From: Cryobacterium glucosi | GTDB lineage: Bacteria; Actinomycetota; Actinomycetes; Actinomycetales; Microbacteriaceae | Length of the DNA: 54,076 bases | Assembly (NCBI RefSeq): GCF_004402235.1 | Contig: NZ_SOFS01000008.1 | Span: forward strand, 1 to 54,076 | Direction: 5' to 3' | Shown here: positions 41,633 through 50,534 of the stretch, one piece after another | Numbering within the stretch: position 1 is the first letter of the stretch | Layout: each line of letters starts with the position of its first letter | The notes under the pieces: generated by a model | The model's input: only the letters and a program-made list of their open reading frames with translations | Databases searched by the model: none | Told to the model about the DNA's origin: nothing | Translations under genes and position numbers: made by a program

Positions 41633-44320
41633 ATGGACAACGTCACGTTCGACGCCGCTCAGGCTCACTCAGGGCCGTCCGGCGCCCCCCGACGCGTCCT
41701 CGTCATCGGCGGCGGCCCCGCCGCACACCGGTTCACCGAGGCCATGCAGGCCAGGTCCACCCCGGGTCATGGCCGCGAACTCCTCGTCCTCGGCGATGAG
41801 GACCACCTGCCGTACGACCGGGTCGCCCTGTCCCGCCGCCTCGTCGACTCCGAGGACCTCACCCTCGGCGACCGGGCACTCTGGGAGACCCCCGGCGTCA
41901 CCTACCGTGGCGGCAGCCGGGTAGACAGCGTCGACCCCGCCGGCCGCACGGTCACCCTCGCCGATGGCGAGACCCTCTCCTACGACGAGCTCGTGTTCGC
42001 GACGGGATCGTCCGCCACCGTGCCGCCCATTCCCGGCGCCGAAGCCGGCCACGTCTATCGCACCATCGAGGACGTCGACTTCCTCGTCGCAGAGGTCGCC
42101 CATCTCCGCGAGCGGCTCGGCCGGCCCGCGAACGTCGTCGTCGTCGGCGGCGGCCTTCTCGGCCTCGAGGCCGCGGGCGGCCTGCAGCGCCTCGGCGGGC
42201 TCGCCACGATCGTGCACTCCGGCCGCTGGCTGATGAGCGCCCAGCTCGACGAGGGAGCAGGGCAGGCGCTCGGCCGGCTGATCGAGGCCCAGGGCATCAC
42301 CCTCGCCCTCGGCAACCGGCCCACCGAGGTGCTCACCTCCCCGACCGGCCGCGTCCTCGGCGTCACACTCACCAACGGCACCCAGCTGCACGCCGACCTC
42401 GTCGTGTTCTCGATCGGCATCACGCCGCGCGACGAACTCGCCCGCGCGGCGGGACTCGAGCTCGGCCCGCGCGGCGGCATCGAGATCACGGATGCCTGCG
42501 GCACGTCGATCCCGCACATCTGGGCCATCGGGGAGGTCGCGAGCGTCAACGGCAGCTGCGTCGGCCTCGTCGCCCCGGCGAACGCGATGGCCGAGGTCGT
42601 CGCCGACCGGCTGCACGGCGGCGCCGCCGTCTTCCCCGGCATCGACGACGCCACCAAGCTCAAGCTCTCCGGGGTCGAGGTCGCGAGCTTCGGAGACGCC
42701 CTCGCCGCCGCGGAACACTCCCTCGAGGTCGTCTACGCCGACCCGGCCAGGGGCCTGTACCAGAAGATCGTCGTCACGGGAGACGCGAAGACCCTCCTCG
42801 GCGGCATCTTCGTCGGCGACGCCTCGCCATACACGGCGCTCCGGCCCCTGCTCGGCCGCGAGCTCGGCGCCGAACCGAGCGCCTACCTCTCCGCGGCCGG
42901 CGCCGAGCCGCCGGCGAACACCGACCTGCCGGACGACGTGCAGCTCTGTTCCTGCAACAACGTCTCGGTCGGCGCTGTGCGCTCCGCCATCCGCGGCGAC
43001 GAGCACACCGAGGCCTGCACCGAACTCGGCCCGCTCAAGGCGTGCACCCGCGCGGGCACCCAGTGCGGCTCGTGCGTTCCCCTCGTCAAGAAGATCCTCG
43101 AGACGGAACTGACCCGGGCAGGCATCGCCGTCTCGCACGCCCTCTGCGAGCACATCGCGCTCAGCCGGAGCGAGCTCTTCGAATCCGTCCGCATCCTGCA
43201 GCTCACCCACTTCGACGAGATCATGGGCCGGTTCGGCAGCGGACTCGGCTGCGACATCTGCAAGCCCGTGATCGCCTCGATCCTCGCGACGCAGACCTCG
43301 GGGTACATCCTCGACGGCGGCCGCGGCGCCCTGCAGGACACCAACGACCGCGCCCTCGCCAACATGCAGAAGGACGGCACGTACTCGGTCGTGCCCCGGA
43401 TCCCGGGCGGGGAGATCACGCCGGCCAAGCTCAAGGTCATCGCCGAGGTCGCCGCCGACTTCAACCTCTATACCAAGATCACCGGCGGCCAACGCATCGA
43501 CCTGTTCGGCGCCCGCCTGGAACAGCTTCCCGACGTCTGGAAGATCCTCGTCGAGGCCGGGTTCGAGTCCGGCCAGGCATACGGCAAGTCCCTCCGCACG
43601 GTCAAGAGCTGCGTCGGGTCGACCTGGTGCCGCTTCGGCGTGCAGGACTCCGTCGCGATGGCGATCAACCTCGAGCTGCGCTACCGGGGACTCCGCGCAC
43701 CGCACAAGTTCAAGCTCGGCGTCTCCGGCTGCGCCCGCGAGTGCGCGGAGGCGCGCAGCAAGGACGTCGGCATCATCGCGACCGACCAGGGCTGGAACCT
43801 CTATGTCGGCGGTAACGGCGGCTTCCAGCCCGCCCACGCGCAGCTCCTCGCCCAGGACCTCGACGACGAGACCCTGATCAAGTACATCGACCGGTACCTG
43901 ATGTACTACATCCGCACCGGCGACCGGCTGCAACGCACCGCCCGCTGGCAGGAAGACCTCGAGGGCGGGCTCGACCACGTGCGCGACGTCGTCTGCAACG
44001 ACTCCCTCGGTATCGCCGAGGAGCTCGAGGCCGCCATGCTCGCCCACGTCGGCCACTACGAAGACGAATGGGCCGCGACCCTCAAGGATCCGGAGCGCCT
44101 GCGCCGGTTCCGCTCCTTCGTCAACGCCCCCGGAACCGCGGACCCCGCGCTCATGCAGGTCATCGAACGCGACCAGCCCCGGCCGGCGCGGCCTGCGGAG
44201 CGCGAGGCCGTGCTGCTCTCCGGTCCGAGCATCCCGGTCCGGCCCCGTGACACCACTGCCGCCGACACCGGTACCGCCATCACCACCGAACGCGCCATCG
44301 AACTGCGACAGGGAGTGTGA
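41633..44320 (+). CDS. nirB: assimilatory nitrite reductase large subunit NirB
   Basis: 895 aa. An FAD/NAD module (VLVIGGGPAAHRF, VVVVGGGLLGLEAAGG) is followed by BFD-type [2Fe-2S] ligands (Cys439-x-Cys441, Cys478-x2-Cys481), then the ferredoxin-like and siroheme/[4Fe-4S] domains. KSCVGSTWCRFG (Cys660, Cys666) and GCARECAEA (Cys700, Cys704) ligate the siroheme-bridged cluster. It reduces nitrite to ammonium with six electrons from NAD(P)H in the cytoplasm. ATG 41633 has GGAAGG 8 bases upstream. First gene of the plus-strand operon. Confidence 0.96.
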   Translation: MDNVTFDAAQAHSGPSGAPRRVLVIGGGPAAHRFTEAMQARSTPGHGRELLVLGDEDHLPYDRVALSRRLVDSEDLTLGDRALWETPGVTYRGGSRVDSVDPAGRTVTLADGETLSYDELVFATGSSATVPPIPGAEAGHVYRTIEDVDFLVAEVAHLRERLGRPANVVVVGGGLLGLEAAGGLQRLGGLATIVHSGRWLMSAQLDEGAGQALGRLIEAQGITLALGNRPTEVLTSPTGRVLGVTLTNGTQLHADLVVFSIGITPRDELARAAGLELGPRGGIEITDACGTSIPHIWAIGEVASVNGSCVGLVAPANAMAEVVADRLHGGAAVFPGIDDATKLKLSGVEVASFGDALAAAEHSLEVVYADPARGLYQKIVVTGDAKTLLGGIFVGDASPYTALRPLLGRELGAEPSAYLSAAGAEPPANTDLPDDVQLCSCNNVSVGAVRSAIRGDEHTEACTELGPLKACTRAGTQCGSCVPLVKKILETELTRAGIAVSHALCEHIALSRSELFESVRILQLTHFDEIMGRFGSGLGCDICKPVIASILATQTSGYILDGGRGALQDTNDRALANMQKDGTYSVVPRIPGGEITPAKLKVIAEVAADFNLYTKITGGQRIDLFGARLEQLPDVWKILVEAGFESGQAYGKSLRTVKSCVGSTWCRFGVQDSVAMAINLELRYRGLRAPHKFKLGVSGCARECAEARSKDVGIIATDQGWNLYVGGNGGFQPAHAQLLAQDLDDETLIKYIDRYLMYYIRTGDRLQRTARWQEDLEGGLDHVRDVVCNDSLGIAEELEAAMLAHVGHYEDEWAATLKDPERLRRFRSFVNAPGTADPALMQVIERDQPRPARPAEREAVLLSGPSIPVRPRDTTAADTGTAITTERAIELRQGV

Positions 44321-44323
44321 ACC

Positions 44324-45439
44324 ATGGACATCAGCCTCGACCTGGCCGGCCGCCGGGTCCTCGTCTTCGGAGGTGCCCTCGCGGCCAGGCGGGTGCTCGC
44401 CCGGTTCCTGGCCGCAGAGGCGATCGTCTACCTCGCCTCTGTCACCGTCGACGGGCATCCGCCGGAACGGCCGCACCCGCAGGTGCGCCCCGTCGAATAC
44501 CCGCATTTCCCGCACGGCTGGCGTGACCTCGTCTCGGCGGTCGACCTGGTCGTGCTCGTCGAGGTCTCCGAGTCCACCGAGCGCATCATCGTCGATGCCT
44601 GCGCCGCGCAGCGCGTCTGGCTCAGTCGCGAACCCGCGGCGTCCGTCGCCCCGCTCGGCCGGGTGACCCTCGTCGGCGGCGGCCCCGGCGACGACGGTCT
44701 CCTCACGATGGCCGGTGTCCAGGCGCTCCGCGACGCCGACATCGTCTTCTACGACAAGCTCAGCCCGCACGACCGGCTCGACGAGTGGTGCCCCGGTGCC
44801 GAGCACGTCGACGTCGGCAAGACGCCGGGCCACCACGCCACCCCACAGGCCGACATCGAGCGGATGCTCGTCGACAGCGCCCTCGCCGGCCTCACCGTCG
44901 TCCGCCTCAAGGGCGGCGACCCGTTCGTGTTCGGGCGCGGCGGCGAGGAGGTACTCGCGTGCCGCGAGGCCGGCGTGCCGGTCACCGTCATCTCCGGGGT
45001 CACGAGCGCGATCTCGGTGCCGGCCGCCGCGGGCATCCCGGTCACCCACCGGGAACTCAGCCGGGTCTTCACCGTGCTCTCCGGCCACGCGCCGCTCAGC
45101 GAGAACGAGCTCGCCCACCTCGCCGGGCTCGGCGGCACGATCGTGGTCCTGATGGGCGTCGGGACCCTGCCGCACCTCACAGCGGGGCTCGCCCGCCACG
45201 GGATGCGGACAGACATGCCCGTCGCGATCATCGAGCAGGGCTTCTCTTCCCGCCAGCGCACCACGAAGGCCCGGCTCGACACGATCACCCCGCTCGCCGC
45301 GAAACTCGGCGCCCGCTCCCCCGCCGTCCTCGTGATCGGTGAGGTCGTACGATTGTCCCAGCACGACGACGCCGCCAGCGAGGAGCTGTTGCAGGCCATC
45401 GCGGGCAACGCCGAGCACGCACTGAACGCCGAGCACTGA
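44324..45439 (+). CDS. cobA: uroporphyrinogen-III C-methyltransferase with degenerate CysG-like N-domain
   Basis: 371 aa. Residues about 115-350 are the SUMT methylase: VTLVGGGPGDDGLLTMAG, VVRLKGGDPFVFGRGGEE, GVTSAISVPAAAGIPVTHR, GHAP and LMGV. The first 110 residues resemble the precorrin-2 dehydrogenase half of CysG (GRRVLVFGGALAARRV), but are too short to be complete. It makes precorrin-2 for siroheme, the cofactor of NirB directly upstream (3-base gap). The rest of siroheme synthesis must be supplied elsewhere. Confidence 0.92.
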   Translation: MDISLDLAGRRVLVFGGALAARRVLARFLAAEAIVYLASVTVDGHPPERPHPQVRPVEYPHFPHGWRDLVSAVDLVVLVEVSESTERIIVDACAAQRVWLSREPAASVAPLGRVTLVGGGPGDDGLLTMAGVQALRDADIVFYDKLSPHDRLDEWCPGAEHVDVGKTPGHHATPQADIERMLVDSALAGLTVVRLKGGDPFVFGRGGEEVLACREAGVPVTVISGVTSAISVPAAAGIPVTHRELSRVFTVLSGHAPLSENELAHLAGLGGTIVVLMGVGTLPHLTAGLARHGMRTDMPVAIIEQGFSSRQRTTKARLDTITPLAAKLGARSPAVLVIGEVVRLSQHDDAASEELLQAIAGNAEHALNAEH

Positions 45440-45500
45440 CCGGGGACATCCGCCCCGCTTCCCCCAGCCACCTGCCACCATCCAACGAGCCGGAGACACC

Positions 45501-46634
45501 GTCAACGACACGAGCGCCGAAGCAAGCCAGCCCGGGTTCCGCGCAGACCAGCTCGAGGGCTTCCGCATCGCCGTCACGAGCGATCGGCGCTCCGAGGACC
45601 TCATCGCCGCCTTCGAACGCCGCGGCGCCGAGGTCGTCCACGCGCCCGCCATCCGCATCGCGGCCGCGGCGGACGACGCCCGCATCACGAGCGACACCCT
45701 GACGATCATCGCCGCCCGGCCCGACATCCTCCTTGCGACGACCTCGTACGGCATCCGGCGCTGGTTCGAGGCGGCGGATGCCGCGGGTGTCGGCCACGAA
45801 CTCACCGACACCCTCGCGCACTCCAGCATCCTCGTGCGCGGCCCGAAGGCGCGCGGCGCCGTGCGGGCGGCAGGCCTCGACGACGACGGGATGAGCGACG
45901 AGGAGACCACCAAGTCCCTCGTCGACTACGTGCTGCGGGACGGCGCCGCCGGGAAGACGATCGCGGTGCAGCTGCACGGCTTCACCGACCAGCCCCAGCT
46001 CGAGCGCCTCGTCGCCGCCGGCGCGACGGTGCTGACCGTCGCGCCCTACCGCTGGCTGCTCCCGGAGGACTCCGCACGGGTGCTGCGGCTCGTCGACCTG
46101 ATCTGCGCGGGCGGCGTCGACGCGGTCACCTTCACAAGCGCCCCTGCCGTGATGGCCCTGTTCGGCGTCGCCGACTCGATCGGCCGTCTGGAGGAGCTGC
46201 AGGACGCGTTCAGTGAGACCGTCGTCGCCGCGGCCGTCGGCCCCGTCACCGCCGGCCCCCTGCTCGCCGCCGGGCTGGCACCGATCGTGCCGGAGCGGTT
46301 CCGGATGGGCGCGCTGATCAAGCTCGTCTGCGACCACCTCGAGCAGCAGCGGGTGCTGCGCCTCGACACCCGGTTCGGGCCCGTCGAGCTTCGCGGCCGG
46401 CTGTTCTCCCTCGCCGGCGCCCAAACCACTCTGCCGCCGAGCTCACTGACGCTGCTGCGCGTGCTGCTCGCCGCCGGCGGAACGGTCACCTCCCGGGCGA
46501 GCCTCACCGCGACGCTGCCCGAGATGCAGGACGACCACGCCGTCGACGTCGCGATCAGCCGGCTGCGCCAGGCGCTCCCCGAGCCGGGCCTCGTCGCGAC
46601 GGTGATCAAGCGCGGCTACCGCATCGACGTCTGA
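45501..46634 (+). CDS. HemD-like/winged-helix regulator of nitrate assimilation (NnaR type), without canonical start
   Basis: The open frame runs from an in-frame stop at 45423 to TGA 46634. Conserved HemD similarity starts at about 45561 (GFRIAVTSDRRSEDLIAAFERRGAEV), then TTSYGIRRWFEAA, YRWLLPED and FTSAPAVMALF. The last 95 residues form an OmpR-type DNA-binding domain (LTLLRVLLAAGGTVTSRASLTATLPEM..HAVDVAISRLRQALP). This matches NnaR, which works with GlnR on nitrate genes in Streptomyces and mycobacteria. No ATG, GTG or TTG occurs in frame before GTG 45834, which would remove the first 110 residues. GTC at 45501 follows GGAG by 5 bases and is the most likely ancestral start position; coordinates are given from there. 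Confidence 0.75.
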   Translation, partial: VNDTSAEASQPGFRADQLEGFRIAVTSDRRSEDLIAAFERRGAEVVHAPAIRIAAAADDARITSDTLTIIAARPDILLATTSYGIRRWFEAADAAGVGHELTDTLAHSSILVRGPKARGAVRAAGLDDDGMSDEETTKSLVDYVLRDGAAGKTIAVQLHGFTDQPQLERLVAAGATVLTVAPYRWLLPEDSARVLRLVDLICAGGVDAVTFTSAPAVMALFGVADSIGRLEELQDAFSETVVAAAVGPVTAGPLLAAGLAPIVPERFRMGALIKLVCDHLEQQRVLRLDTRFGPVELRGRLFSLAGAQTTLPPSSLTLLRVLLAAGGTVTSRASLTATLPEMQDDHAVDVAISRLRQALPEPGLVATVIKRGYRIDV

Positions 46635-46647
46635 CCCGCCCTCCCTC

Positions 46648-46732
46648 GTTCCGAATTCCGGAGTTGAGCGCATTCCGGGACAGAATCAGACCGGAATCGT
46701 GCCGAAAACGGCTCAACTCCTGAATTCGGAAC
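46648..46732. repeat. long inverted repeat B (convergent intergenic)
   Basis: Arms 46648-46669 and 46711-46732 are 22 bp with a single mismatch; each contains CCGAATTC/GAATTCGG and a GAGTTGAGC/GCTCAACTC core. The loop holds a second inverted repeat, ATTCCGG (46672-46678) and CCGGAAT (46691-46697). It fills the gap between the stops of the HemD-like and LLM genes and may terminate both. Confidence 0.9.
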
Positions 46733-46742
46733 ACACCGGGGG

Positions 46743-47636
46743 TCAGGGGCGGGGCTGCATCCGGGCGGCGGCGACGGCCTCGAGCACGTCCTCCGAGCCG
46801 GCGTAGATACCGGAGGCACGCGGCCAGTGGCTGATCACGTCGGTGAAGCCGAGTTCTTCGGCCCGGCCGACGGCGTCGTCGAAGGCTCCGACGCTCTGCA
46901 GGGAGTAGCCGCCACCGCTGTCGAGGTTGAGGTACCGGTCGATCGAGCGAGGATCGCGGCCGACGGCATCCGCCGCGTCGTCGAGGCGCTCGGCGAGCGC
47001 GGCGACCTTCGTCCACCAGGCGTCACCGGTCGCGCCGTCGGGACCCGTCGTCACCCAGCCGGTGCCGTGGGTCGCCGCGAGGCGAAGCCCCTTCGGCCCG
47101 TTCGCCGCGATCACGAACGGGAGCCGGGGCGCCTGGGTCGGCGCGCCGACCATGCGTGCGCCGACGGCGGTGTACCAGTCGCCGGTGAAGTCGATGCCGG
47201 CCGTGCTGCCCTCCGGTTCCCCGCGGAGCAGCAGGTCGAGCAGGGTGACGAATTCGGTGAACCGCGCGTGCCGCTCCGGCCCGGTGTATGCCCGCTGGCC
47301 GAGCACGGTGGCGTCGAAGCCGGTGCCGCCCGATCCGACGCCGAGCAGGAACCGCCCGCCGGACAGCTCGTCGAGTGTCGCGAGTTCCTTGGCGAAGGGC
47401 ACCGGATGCCGGAAGTTCGGGTTCGAGACGAAGGTCCCGAGCCGCAGGTCACGCGTCACGAGTGCGGCAGCGGTCAGCGTCGGGATCGTGGCGTGCCACG
47501 GTTCGTCGGCGAGGCTGCGCCAGGACAGGTGATCGTAGGTCCAGCCGTGGTCGAAGCCGAGACGTTCGGCGCCCCGCCACTTGCGGGAGGCTTCCGGCCA
47601 GGGGTCCTGGGGGAGGATGACGATTCCGTAGCGCAT
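46743..47636 (-). CDS. LLM-class (F420/flavin-dependent) oxidoreductase
   Basis: 297 aa luciferase-like TIM barrel. HGWTYDHLSW, LGTFVSNPNFRHPVPFAKELATLDELSGGRFLLGVGSGG and FVIAANGPKGLRLAATHGTGWVTTG are family marks; many actinobacterial members use F420. Substrate unknown. It is convergent with the HemD-like gene and divergent from the protease. ATG 47636 has no Shine-Dalgarno, and TAGACT ends 6 bases upstream, consistent with a leaderless message; GTG 47642 is an alternative. Confidence 0.88.
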   Translation of the reverse strand: MRYGIVILPQDPWPEASRKWRGAERLGFDHGWTYDHLSWRSLADEPWHATIPTLTAAALVTRDLRLGTFVSNPNFRHPVPFAKELATLDELSGGRFLLGVGSGGTGFDATVLGQRAYTGPERHARFTEFVTLLDLLLRGEPEGSTAGIDFTGDWYTAVGARMVGAPTQAPRLPFVIAANGPKGLRLAATHGTGWVTTGPDGATGDAWWTKVAALAERLDDAADAVGRDPRSIDRYLNLDSGGGYSLQSVGAFDDAVGRAEELGFTDVISHWPRASGIYAGSEDVLEAVAAARMQPRP

Positions 47637-47642
47637 GGTCAC

Positions 47643-47648
47643 AGTCTA
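47643..47648 (-). promoter_or_regulatory. -10 element of the LLM gene, leaderless spacing
   Basis: TAGACT (minus, 47648-47643) lies 6 bases before ATG 47636. No good -35 hexamer is seen at 17 bases. Between this site and the protease start an 8-bp GCCCCCGG/CCGGGGGC inverted repeat occurs at about 47669-47700. Confidence 0.35.
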
Positions 47649-47743
47649 GGAGCGTGTTCTGTTCGGCCCCCGGACCCGGTGTTCTCCACAGCCGGGGGCG
47701 CGGAACCCGTGCGTTTGTCTGCGCTCAGTGACACACTCGAGCC

Positions 47744-48844
47744 ATGAGCAGCAGAGAGCATGGGATCCGATGCGCCATCGTTCCGCCGTACCTCCTGGTT
47801 CGGCTCGCGAGACTCGACGACCCGCGGTACGCGGCCGCCGCCGACGCGGCGAGGCACTCGCTCCTGCGGGACGCGCCGCTGCGCGAGCGACGGAGCACGA
47901 CGCATCCGCCGACCGTGCACCCGGCCGCCCGCGGCGGGGCAGCCACTCCCGGTGAGCTCGACAGGGCCGTTTCGGATGCCGGCGGCCTCGAACGCCTGCC
48001 CGGTCGCCTGGTGCGGTCGAAGGTCCAGGCCCCCGTCGGTGATGTCGCGGTGAACGAGGCCTGGGACGGCCTCGGCCACACCCATGCCCTGTTCTGGACC
48101 GGGTTCGGGCACGACTCGATCGACGGCCATGGACTGCCCCTCGAGGCGAGTGTGCACTACGGCCGCAACTACGACAACGCCTTCTGGGACGGCGAGCGGA
48201 TGGTCTTCGGCGACGGCGACGGCGAGGTGTTCAACCGGTTCACGGCGTCACTGACGGTGATCGGCCACGAGCTCACCCACGGGGTCACCCAGTTCAGCGC
48301 CAACCTCGCCTATGAGGGACAGTCGGGGGCCCTCAACGAATCCGTGTCCGACGTGTTCGGGTCGCTCGTCGAGCAGTTCGCCCTCGGGCAGTCCGTCGCA
48401 GAGGCGAGCTGGCTGATCGGTGCCGGCCTCTTCACCGACCAGGTCCAGGGCGCGGCGCTGCGCTCGCTCAAGGCGCCGGGAACGGCGTACAACGACGACG
48501 TGCTCGGCATGGACCCGCAACCGTCGGACATGAGCGGCTACGTCGATTCCGTGGACGACAACGGAGGCGTGCACCTGAACTCGGGTATCCCGAACCGGGC
48601 GTTCTACCTCGTGGCCGCCGAGCTGGGCGGAAACGCGTGGGAGGGCGCCGGCCGGATCTGGTACGACACGCTCACGAGCGGAACGCTGCGGCCCCGCGTC
48701 GACTTCTCCGGGTTCGCCCGCGCAACCGTGACGGCCGCGACCAGGCGATTCGGCCCCGGCTCCCGCGAGCACAGCGCTGTCGTGGCCGGCTGGAGTGGTG
48801 TCGGGCTCGGGAAGGGACTCGGCGGAGTAACATCGCGGGCATGA
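47744..48844 (+). CDS. protealysin-like M4 metallopeptidase
   Basis: 366 aa. The N-terminus holds PPYLL (residues 14-18), the marker of the short protealysin propeptide. The catalytic domain has HELTH (His175, Glu176, His179) and GALNESVSDVFG (Glu199, third Zn ligand), 23 residues after Glu176 as in thermolysin; HLNSGIPN carries the transition-state His. No signal peptide is seen, as for protealysins, which lack classical export signals. The stop overlaps the next gene as ATGA; that gene encodes an emfourin-like inhibitor. Confidence 0.93.
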   Translation: MSSREHGIRCAIVPPYLLVRLARLDDPRYAAAADAARHSLLRDAPLRERRSTTHPPTVHPAARGGAATPGELDRAVSDAGGLERLPGRLVRSKVQAPVGDVAVNEAWDGLGHTHALFWTGFGHDSIDGHGLPLEASVHYGRNYDNAFWDGERMVFGDGDGEVFNRFTASLTVIGHELTHGVTQFSANLAYEGQSGALNESVSDVFGSLVEQFALGQSVAEASWLIGAGLFTDQVQGAALRSLKAPGTAYNDDVLGMDPQPSDMSGYVDSVDDNGGVHLNSGIPNRAFYLVAAELGGNAWEGAGRIWYDTLTSGTLRPRVDFSGFARATVTAATRRFGPGSREHSAVVAGWSGVGLGKGLGGVTSRA

Positions 48845-49110
48845 AGGTCATCGTTTCGCGAAGCGGTGGCATCGCCGGAGTGCGGGTCACCTGGGAGGTC
48901 CAGGTCGACGAGCAGGCCGACGCGGCGGCGTGGACCGATTTTCTCGCGTCCCTGCCCTGGGACGACGTCGTCGAGAGGGCGCCGGAACCGGACCGCTACG
49001 TGTACCGCATCCGGTGCGCCCCCCACGAAGTCGTGCTCGCGGAACCGGACCTCTCCGGCCCGTGGCGGCAGCTCGTCGACCGGGTGCGCACCACGCACGA
49101 CCGCGACTGA
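48841..49110 (+). CDS. emfourin-like inhibitor of protealysin
   Basis: 89 aa, ATG 48841 overlapping the protease stop. MKVIVSRSGGIAGV..WEVQVDE, a central acidic helix (WTDFLASLPW) and YVYRIRCAPHEVVLAEPDL..WRQLVDRVR fit the emfourin family described for the Serratia protealysin operon. Emfourin binds the mature protease tightly and may guard the cytoplasm. The assignment rests on size, sequence style and operon context; no search could be run. Confidence 0.85.
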   Translation: MKVIVSRSGGIAGVRVTWEVQVDEQADAAAWTDFLASLPWDDVVERAPEPDRYVYRIRCAPHEVVLAEPDLSGPWRQLVDRVRTTHDRD

Positions 49111-49263
49111 GGCCCGGACGGCCCTGCACCGGCTGCGCGCGGGGGGTCGCGTCGGCCCGGTTTCGAGGCGGTGCGGCCCGACCGGGACATTCGGGTCTGC
49201 CGTGAGTTCACGTCGACAGCGGAGGGTGGTGGCGGAGCACCCGGTTGCGTGGGAATATGAACC

Positions 49264-49689
49264 ATGGAAACCAACGACCTGTATCCGGTGCATGTCCTCG
49301 ACGATGAGGAATGCTGGGACCTCCTGATCTCCTCGAGCTTCGGTCGCCTCGCCCTCAGCATCGCGGGCGAACCGGACATCTACCCGGTCAACTTCGTCGC
49401 CGCCGACCGGCGTCTGGTCTTCCGCACCGCGGAGGGAACCAAGCTCCTCGAACTCACCGTCAACAACAAGGTCGCCTTCGAGACGGACGGTATCGGACGC
49501 GACGAGGCCTGGAGCGTCGTCGCGAGGGGCCACGCACGGGTGCTGGAACAGCAGACCGACATCGATGCCGCCGACCAGCTGCCGTTGCGCCCGCTCATCC
49601 CGACGCTCAAGTACATCTACGTGGAGATCATTCCCGAGACGGTGAGCGGCCGCCGATTCCAGCTCGGACCAGAACCCGAACGGTACTGA
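49264..49689 (+). CDS. pyridoxamine 5'-phosphate oxidase-like FMN-binding protein
   Basis: 141 aa split beta-barrel. HVLDDEECWDLLISSSFGRLALSIAGEPDIYPVNFVAADRRLVFRTAEGTKLLELTVNNKVAFETDG is the PNPOx/NimA-like core of actinobacterial F420/FMN-binding proteins. Substrate unknown. The stop overlaps the SDR start as TGATG, so the two are an operon. About 150 GC-rich bases without an ORF separate it from the inhibitor gene. Confidence 0.88.
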   Translation: METNDLYPVHVLDDEECWDLLISSSFGRLALSIAGEPDIYPVNFVAADRRLVFRTAEGTKLLELTVNNKVAFETDGIGRDEAWSVVARGHARVLEQQTDIDAADQLPLRPLIPTLKYIYVEIIPETVSGRRFQLGPEPERY

Positions 49690-50534
49690 TGAGCGGCCCG
49701 GCCGTCCCCGGCACCGTCCTGGTCACCGGGACCTCCTCGGGCATCGGGCTCCAGGCCGCGGTCGCGGCCGCCCGCGCAGGACACACCGTCGTCGCGACCA
49801 TGCGCACCCTCGAGGGAGCCCGCGCCCTCCGCAGCGCGGGCGAAACGGCGGGCGTGAACCTCGACATCCGCCGCCTCGACGTGACGGAGCCCGCGTCGAT
49901 CACCGAGGTCATCGCGCACATGCTCGACCGGTACGGCCGGATCGACGCCCTGGTGAACAACGCAGGGGCCGGCCACGTCGGCACCATCGAGAACGAGGGC
50001 CTCGACGTCGTGCGCGCGGTCATGGAGGTCAATTTCTTCGGTGTCGTGAGCGTCACCCGCGCGGCGCTGCCGCACCTTCGGCAGAGCCGCGGCCGGCTGA
50101 TCACCGTCACGAGCGTCGGCGGCGTCGTCGGCCAGCCGTTCAGCGAGGCGTACTGTGCGGCGAAATTCGCGGTCGAGGGATTCATGGAGAGCCTCGCCCC
50201 CGTCGCGGCGACCGCCGGTGTCACGGTCACGGTCGTCGAACCCGGCGCGGTCGCATCGTCGTTCGTCGACAACGTCGGCCTCGACCCGCGCGCCAGTCCG
50301 CCGAACGATCCGTATGCATCCGCCCTCGCGGGGTACCTCGCCAGGGCCGCGCAGTCATTCAGTGCCGCGCAGTCTGCGGAGAGCGCCGGGGCCTTCGTCG
50401 CCGCGCTGCTCGACGGCGAGCGTCCGCCGTTCCGGGTGCAGACCTCCGACGCGGCGCGCGCGTTCGTCGGCGTCAAACTCGCCGATGCCGACGGCTCAGC
50501 GGTGCAGCGCATGACCACGGCCTGGCTCGATTAG
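49689..50534 (+). CDS. short-chain dehydrogenase/reductase
   Basis: 281 aa classical SDR. TGTSSGIG (cofactor), RLDVTEP, NNAG, then the catalytic Ser of VTSVGG and YCAAK (Tyr-x3-Lys). The C-terminal part has a long substrate loop (VDNVGLDPRASPP). Resembles the group of ketoreductases annotated as SDR family oxidoreductase; substrate unknown. ATG 49689 overlaps the upstream stop. The end lies in a 16-bp tandem repeat. Confidence 0.92.
   Translation: MSGPAVPGTVLVTGTSSGIGLQAAVAAARAGHTVVATMRTLEGARALRSAGETAGVNLDIRRLDVTEPASITEVIAHMLDRYGRIDALVNNAGAGHVGTIENEGLDVVRAVMEVNFFGVVSVTRAALPHLRQSRGRLITVTSVGGVVGQPFSEAYCAAKFAVEGFMESLAPVAATAGVTVTVVEPGAVASSFVDNVGLDPRASPPNDPYASALAGYLARAAQSFSAAQSAESAGAFVAALLDGERPPFRVQTSDAARAFVGVKLADADGSAVQRMTTAWLD

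Noticed and set aside
41669..45913. A 1,414-codon open frame on the minus strand opposite nirB-cobA
   Set aside because: It mirrors the codons of clear plus-strand genes, is rich in Glu/Asp/Arg/Gly/Val without domains, and is a typical antisense artefact of high GC3 coding DNA.
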